Assembly: GCA_963556495.2 (NCBI GenBank)
Contig: OY747709.1
Span: 14,276,400 to 14,340,399 of the forward strand
Origin: Valencia hispanica
Taxonomy: Eukaryota > Chordata > Actinopteri > Cyprinodontiformes > Valenciidae
Reading direction: 5' to 3'
DNA length: 64,000 nucleotides
Notes under the pieces: generated by a model
The model's database searches: none
Told to the model about the DNA's origin: nothing
Seen by the model: only the letters and a program-made list of their open reading frames with translations
Program-made: the position numbers and the translations under genes
Shown here: positions 58,013 through 64,000 of the stretch, in pieces
Position numbering within the stretch: position 1 is the stretch's first letter
How the letters are laid out: every line of letters begins with the position of its first letter

Positions 58013-60970
58013 GTGTCTCTCCAATCATCCACACCTAATCCTCCTTACCTTCTTCCTTTAAAACCCGTCACTTCCCCTCACTCAGCGCCGGATCAATGTG
58101 TATTGTCTATGTCTCCATGGTGTGGCGTCCTGCTTTAGCCTGTCCTGCTCGTCTGATGTCCTGTCTCCGTTCCTGCCGTCACCATCATCATCATCACTTC
58201 CACTAGCAGCATCTTCAATAAATATCCTGCACCTTTCTCGGCGTCTGCGTTTGGGTCCATGCTTCAAACCACATCCCTGCACATCCCTGACATATATGGT
58301 TTGTTTAAAAATCTTTTTTTTTTTAACCAACCTTACTCTGCCATGATTATCCATGCCTAGTTTTATAGTACTTTGTTTTTGCTTATATATAGTTACTATT
58401 CATTAGTCGTCATCTTAGAATATTAGTTTGTTTATATTTTTGCTTCTTAATCTCTTTTTATTATAGCTTCATAGTATTGGTTCCTTTAATATTCCTTTTT
58501 TCAGATCCTATTACCCCATTACGTGTCCAATTGTTTCCAGCATCATCTCTCACGTCCCTCACCTGTTGCAGTTAATCACGCTCACGATTCTCACCGGTTC
58601 CATGACCGATTCATTTAGGCATTTGTTTGGGTTCAGTTCCTCGCAGGATCCTCTGATTTGTTCAGTCTATGTCTAGGGTCCTGTTCTGCTACATCCCTCG
58701 TTTATGAACCTGATTATTCGCTTAATTTTTTTCCCCATTAAAAGATCACCATTATCCCTCACCTCTGCGGTCCTCTGCGTCTTGGCTTCACGCCCATCTC
58801 ACCCATTATGTTTTATATAGTTTTTATAAGTATACTTTTACATGTAGAGTGTGAATTTTGTCCTCCAAATCCAATAGTCAGTAACAGTCATATTTCAATT
58901 TATGAGGTAAATGGCTTTATTTGTGCATTGAAAAGCTAACCTGCTATGTTTGATCAAGACCAAAACCCAACTCAGTTGTGCTAATGCAACCCAGGCCTGG
59001 ATTGGTCCATTTTCGACCCAGTACTGAGAAAAAAGGCCCTTCCATTCCATCCTGATTTGCATGAAACAACTTTTTCTTTCGGTATTACAGCTTTCAAAAA
59101 CGTTTTTCATAACTGTTATTTCTTTGTTGTGGTTTTAGCTCAGTAACCTCCCAAGTTTCAAATTCTTCACCGCTGACTCCTTTAATTTGAGTGCCAGTCG
59201 AAGTGGGTCAGGTAAGTAGATTAGCTAGAGGTATTTTTCCTGAAACAGGCTGCCTGTTGTTGTCGAGCTCTAAAATACCCGACTGTAAATGGACTGAAAA
59301 TCAAAATATTAAGATGATCTAATAATAGAGTTTGGGTTTCTTTGTCACAATAACTGATTCCATGTGTTTTGTCTCAAAGTAAAATAATCCTGCTGTACAA
59401 TGACCCCAAGCAGGTCCTTAACTTAAAAAAACAAAAAAACATTTTGAAAAAAAACTATGGGTTTCACTTGTGCTTTCTATATCTAAACACTTTGAATGCA
59501 CTCTGCAAGTTAAATGAGATTCTTTAACATAGAATATGGAATGACCACTCTTGAAGGCTTTGCTGTCGCTTCTTTTACTTTGGGGCCAAAAAAAAAAAAA
59601 AACTAAACAAAGCACAATAAAGAAGTTTGCAGAAAATCTGGGCTGCACATGGACGTCAGCAGAAAGTCTATGCCTTTACATCCAAGTGGAATAAAAATAC
59701 ATCAGAGTGAGGACAATAATCACAGAAATATTCTTTGGAAATAAAACGATGCAAGACAAAACACAAAAAAAAAGGGCAAAGCAGAAGTCAGTTTTTGTGG
59801 CCAAACTGTAGAAAAGAAGATTTGCATACAATAAGCCAAATTAGAACAATCATTAACATATAAGCAGAAAAATCAATGTTATAGTCAGCTAAAAAGAATC
59901 AGGCACAGGCTGTGCAATATTAGATGAAAAAGGTGATTCATCCTGAATATATGTTTGATGCCATCCGAAATGTAAAAGGATTACTGACGGAAAAAATACA
60001 CACGGCACTTTCATAAGTCAGTGATGACATGGAGCTGCATGTCAGGTGAAGGACCAGGTCCAGATAGCAGCCATGTCCTCAGCAGGAAATGCACAATCCA
60101 ACGTTTAGTTAGGTGATGATGTGCACAGAAAGAAGAATATAAGAACCTTTCTTCCAGGGCAAATCAACTGAACCGCACGCACGGCCAACAAACAGTCCAG
60201 ATTTCAAATCAGCTGAAAATCGATGGTGAAGAAAAACAAGAAAGCTGTTCTGTACCCCGCCACTTGCCTGGTAACGCCTGGAGATACAAGAGACACTGAA
60301 TGATGCAGGAATATTATTTAATTTTTTTAAGCAGGTCACCGCAAAGCCAGAATGCTCAGTCTGTAGGTTTACACGCTTTCTGCATTTAAACCACGTCCAT
60401 TCTCCAGAGTGCGTAATGGTCCATCTTCTGTCCCTGATGTATGATTCCCACCACCTTTGGTCTTCAACTTTGCAGAAAGTGTTCTCTTAACACCGTCTGA
60501 TCTAATGATTCACCTAAGAGAGCAAGCTGTTAGCAAAACTGGGATTTATGGCAACTGAGCCGTCTATGACTAATTACCGACTTTAGGTTCTCATAGTTGG
60601 ACCCGGCTCTTTTATCTAAGGGCGATTACCATGATAATTTCTTTTTTTTTTGTTTTTTTTACTCAACAAGTGTAGAAAAACAAAAGGACTTTCTCCAAGC
60701 ATGAACTGTAGCTTGCTCCTTCACGATGTCGCTCTCTTGTAAAATAAGATCAAATATAAACCATGCCGACTTGTGGGATTTCATTCTCAATCGACCAATA
60801 TGAGCTTGCACATCAAGCTACAACTCCTACACCCCTGCAGCTATTATTTGCCCACAGAATGCAACCCCACAAGCCAGCTATCTACCACCGAGGCTAAAAT
60901 AAGCTAAGGTTCTCTCACAAACTCTGAAGGGGGAAGGGAGGTTGTTACTTGTGTTATTAGAAGTGGACAG
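58013..60970. other. Non-coding stretch with retroelement-like text
   Basis: 58020-58270 and 58540-58800 are rich in CTGTTC, CTCTGCG and TGGGTCC words, ending in AATAAATATCCTGCACC or ATTAAAAGATCACCATT. They resemble decayed terminal parts of fish retroelements. No protein-coding exon was recognised in the rest. Confidence 0.35.
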
Positions 60971-60976
60971 CAAGTC

Positions 60977-61009
60977 GGGGGAAAGGGTGGGCGGGGGGTG
61001 CGGGGGGGG
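60977..61009 (+). other. G-quadruplex-forming motif
   Basis: Runs of 5, 3, 3, 6 and 8 G are separated by loops of 1-3 bases, which satisfies the canonical four-run G-quadruplex pattern with runs to spare. Confidence 0.85.
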
Positions 61010-61247
61010 TTGGATGCAAAGTAGTGGCCAAAACACCTATTAATATACTGATAGCTTCCTGGCAAGAGCAGGCTGTTCCAGTCAAAAGGACACTCGTCTG
61101 GGGTGAGGGGGTGGAAGTTTCCCACGAGCGTATGCGGAGACTGTATCATCCAGGAAAGACTGGGAGGTGTTTAAAAGTCAAGCTGCTCTGAGATCAATGT
61201 CTTTATGTGAGTATTAAACGGAAAAACGACTCCTGCTGGTGGTACAA

Positions 61248-61266
61248 CCCCCCCCCCCCCCCCCCC
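61248..61266. repeat. Poly-C tract
   Basis: Nineteen consecutive C, 240 bp after the G-rich motif. Confidence 0.95.
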
Positions 61267-61344
61267 ACATACCTCCCCCAGCTTTAAATGGGAAAAATCT
61301 ACCTAGAATAAATTAGTCAAACATTGTCTTCTATCCTTAAAGGT

Positions 61345-61510
61345 ACCACACAGACCCTTCCGTAAGAACAGTTTGTATTTGAACTTTTCCACATTGTGTT
61401 ATGTTACACCACAAACTTCCATGCATTTCCTTGTTGCTTTCTATGACAGACCAACCTGTGCAAATCTGTGAAGCGGAAGGAAAATGATACATGGTTTTAA
61501 TCTTTTCTCT
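61345..61510. mobile_element. MITE relic (same class as near 15.3 kb)
   Basis: CACATTGTGTTATGTTACAC, CACAAACTTCCATGCATTTC and GAAAATGATACATGGTTTT form the conserved block of this fish MITE class. The ends are not resolved. Confidence 0.5.
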
Positions 61511-63551
61511 CGCTCTCTATTTGCATGTTTTTAATCAAATCCCTCCATTAACAGTGAGCAGCAAAGTGTTTGAGAACACCGCCTGGATTTTAGGGAAATC
61601 TTTAAGTAGAACACATGGAAGCTGTTTGTGAAAAAGACCAGTTATTCTTAAAACCATGTGGTCTGGTTGATGTCCTTTATTAAGATGTATTTACTGTCAT
61701 TTATCTAACTTACATGCACCTGTAGTGGAGCCTAAACCATAAACATCATTTCCTTCAACAACAAATGGGAAGAAATTAAAAAAAAAAAAAAAATTCTTCT
61801 TTTTACGTCTCGCATTTGGCAGTTAGACTGGGAGAAGTTCCATGGATACATTGCATTTAAAGTGATTTAAGCAGAATAGGGCACTTACTCATTATACGAG
61901 TGGGGAATACTAATAGAAATAAAGTTTCTAAGAAGACCGTTTTCAACGTCACTGTTCAGCTTCGCCATTCCTTGGCAACATCAATCATGGCAATAATGGG
62001 TGTCATCGAAAGTCAAACTCTGGCTCAAGTGCCGAGCTTGCAACTCGAAATTGAATGCATCAGGTTCTGAGTGGAAATCTGTCAGAAGCTGACCATCCAG
62101 AATAATGGTTAAATTAAATTAAATTTCCTACTATTTTTACCCAAACCACTAAAAATAAAACCCAGCATGTCAACGGAAGTTACAGTGAATACTTTGTGAG
62201 AAATTGACTGTTCTGAAGGAATTTTTGAAGGTTTTCAGGTTGTTGTGTGCTAACTTTTTTTGGAGTCCATTAACTGGATCTTTTTGGATGTAAAAACTGT
62301 TTTTGTTCGAGATGGCCCTGTTCTGTCAATGATATGAGGCTTCAAAGGGTGAATTCGACATTATTTTGCACTTCCGAGTGTTTGACAAAAGCGTTTACTG
62401 TGCTTACAGTTATGATTGTGTGCTTGATTGGCATACATACATCAATGAAATCTAATCAATCTCAGCTTTCCAATGATGTATAACATGTAGGTTATATGAA
62501 AGTATGAGGCAAAAAAACACATAACAAAGTTATGTCCCCCCTGAAGGACAACAGAACACTAATGGGTTAGCTAGAAATGCTACTGTCAGGTTATTCTTGG
62601 CTGATGCTGAGGCTTTTTAAGGCTTTTTTATTGAAAGGACTGTAACTAATAAAACTAATTTTGACAACTTTGTGGGGTAATCTGAGCTGTAATTAAGGAT
62701 TATCTGAGAGACAAGGAATATATATATGCTGAAGGTTCTTTGTTACAGGAAGTAGTTTTGAGGCCAACAGAACATAAAATAATTACAAGCCTATCCCTAT
62801 TTTTGAATCATAGTGGAATATATGCCCCTAATTTTTACATATGTCATTTAAAAATAAATAAATAAAAATTTAAAAAATGCAACCACAGCACCTCCTCTTA
62901 AATGGTCTGTTTATGGGCCCGAAAATTATGGCAGTTTTTAGTTTTGATGCATTTAATGAATAGGAATAGGAACTTCATTATTAATCTGCTTTTTTAGTGT
63001 GAGTGTACATTTTGGAGCAACGAGAACGCCACACCACCGGATAGTATCTTTAAAGCTCGGGAAGCAACTTCAGCAAAACCAACCAGTCTGCAAATGGCGG
63101 TGTTGTGATTGCTAGCATTCATGAAAATGGCCCAAGAGAAATGCAAATTCTTTGGAGGGGGGAGGAGGCGGGGGGGCAAGAAAAGCCTTTGCAAGTTCCT
63201 CCAGGGTGCTGGGAGCAATGGAAATGACTCTGGCTGCACTCATTTTGTGCTGTTACAGATGTGATGTGAAACGAGCTAACTTTTTAAAATGGATGACTCG
63301 TTATGGAATCATGAAAACTGCTCCCTGTCTGAGCATCGTGATGGAGAATGTCCACGCATCAGTTCATGAAGTGGACTCAGATAATGACCTAACCTGAGTC
63401 CTGGATAAATGTTTTTTTTTTTTAAAGCTGCACAACAGCAAGTCCACTTATCAAATCTCAAATAAAGATTAAGGAGTTGCCTAGGCAAAGTCTGACAGTG
63501 AATTTGATTGAGATGCTCTGGCATGGCTTTAAAAACAGGCAGTGCGCGCTT
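61511..63551. other. AT-rich stretch, nothing recognised
   Basis: Only two short frames (62994-63239 minus and 63152-63397 plus), overlapping each other across a G-rich tract; neither looks like a gene. Confidence 0.4.
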
Positions 63552-63900
63552 TAGGGCTGGGTGATAAATCGAGTTTATCGATTAATCAAATTTTCTGTTT
63601 ATGAAGATTTCATTTTTGGATAAATCGAGAAAATCTGAAAAAGATTTCCCCAATGTACTCCAAGGGTCTCAGTAGTTCAAAGTGATGTGAAGTTCTACCT
63701 TCATGTTTTACAGTGTGCATTTATTTGGACTTTGAATTCAGGTGAACTCCCAAAAAGGATGATTAGAATAAAAGCAAGTTTTAAAAATATTTTCTGACAT
63801 TTTAAATTTATTTTCAGGAATAGAAAGGGAGATAAAAATACACAATCACATCACATCACACAAATCGTAGATTTTATTTTTAAGCCATAGCCCAGCCCTA
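63552..63900. mobile_element. hAT MITE, 349 bp, with near-matching 8-bp target duplication
   Basis: The left end TAGGGCTGGGTGATAAATCG mirrors the right end CATAGCCCAGCCCTA. The flanks GCGCGCTT (63544-63551) and GCGTGCTC (63901-63908) match at 6 of 8 positions, both differences being transitions. The interior is non-coding. Confidence 0.88.
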
Positions 63901-64000
63901 GCGTGCTCGAACATCCTTTAATAGGACTGAATTAACGCAGTTCTGCGAAAAGAAGAGAGGGGCCAAAATTCTAGCGGCGTAAAACACCCATCGCCAGTTA

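Noticed and set aside
60904..61149. Minus-strand frame with LVGNFHPLTPDECPFDW
   Set aside because: It looked exon-like at first, but it runs into a proline stretch made by the G-rich motif on the other strand. It has no recognisable family and no clear splice borders.
1..64000. CRISPR arrays, bacterial operons, integrated viral genomes
   Set aside because: None of the expected repeat-spacer structure, ribosome-binding-site-led gene chains or viral gene sets was found. The content is vertebrate.

Overview
The window looks like a nuclear chromosome segment from a teleost fish, probably a percomorph. The evidence is a split vertebrate receptor gene with short GT-AG introns, a vertebrate-type tRNA-Gln gene, and a very high load of fish-type transposons (Tc1/mariner, hAT, Harbinger-like and L2/CR1-like LINEs, and tRNA-derived SINEs). 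Nothing bacterial, phage-like or CRISPR-like was seen. The species cannot be named from the sequence alone.

The one convincing protein-coding gene is on the minus strand, from about 39.28 kb (start codon) to 15.9 kb (stop codon). It is a class B (secretin-family) G protein-coupled receptor of the calcitonin receptor-like (calcrl/CGRP-adrenomedullin) group. I resolved 12 coding exons by GT-AG boundaries and codon phase. They add up to 1446 nt, or 481 residues plus a stop, with no frameshift or nonsense codon. The protein has a signal peptide, a six-cysteine hormone-binding ectodomain, seven membrane segments and a cytoplasmic tail. A strong splice acceptor lies just before the start codon, so at least one non-coding 5' exon must lie further upstream (above 39.3 kb) and was not found. 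The 3' UTR probably runs to about 15.3 kb or 13.45 kb.

Layout: 1-1.16 kb is an 18-bp minisatellite with a 72-bp higher-order period. 1.2-12.5 kb is repeat-rich non-coding DNA, including a LINE with a (TTGCC)n tail at 7.1-7.9 kb and a Tc1 relic at 10.5-11.1 kb. A tRNA-Gln(TTG) gene sits at 12.53 kb. 13.4-39.3 kb is the calcrl-like gene. Its introns hold a Tc1 element that itself carries a SINE, several MITEs, a Harbinger-like element, an L2 LINE interrupted by a second, internally deleted LINE, and another Tc1. 40.5-42.2 kb is a cluster of hAT elements. A young 5'-truncated LINE with a 14-bp target duplication is at 47.8-49.6 kb. The remainder to 64 kb is mostly anonymous AT-rich DNA with relics, one CpG-rich stretch with a TCTCGCGAGA element near 57.6 kb, a strong G-quadruplex motif at 61.0 kb and a hAT MITE at the end.

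Most open reading frames in the window are chance frames or transposon relics. No new multi-gene system was found. The most notable observations are the nested insertions with readable target duplications, two near-perfect palindromes, the internally deleted LINE that keeps a fused frame, and an unusual residue in transmembrane segment 4 of the receptor.
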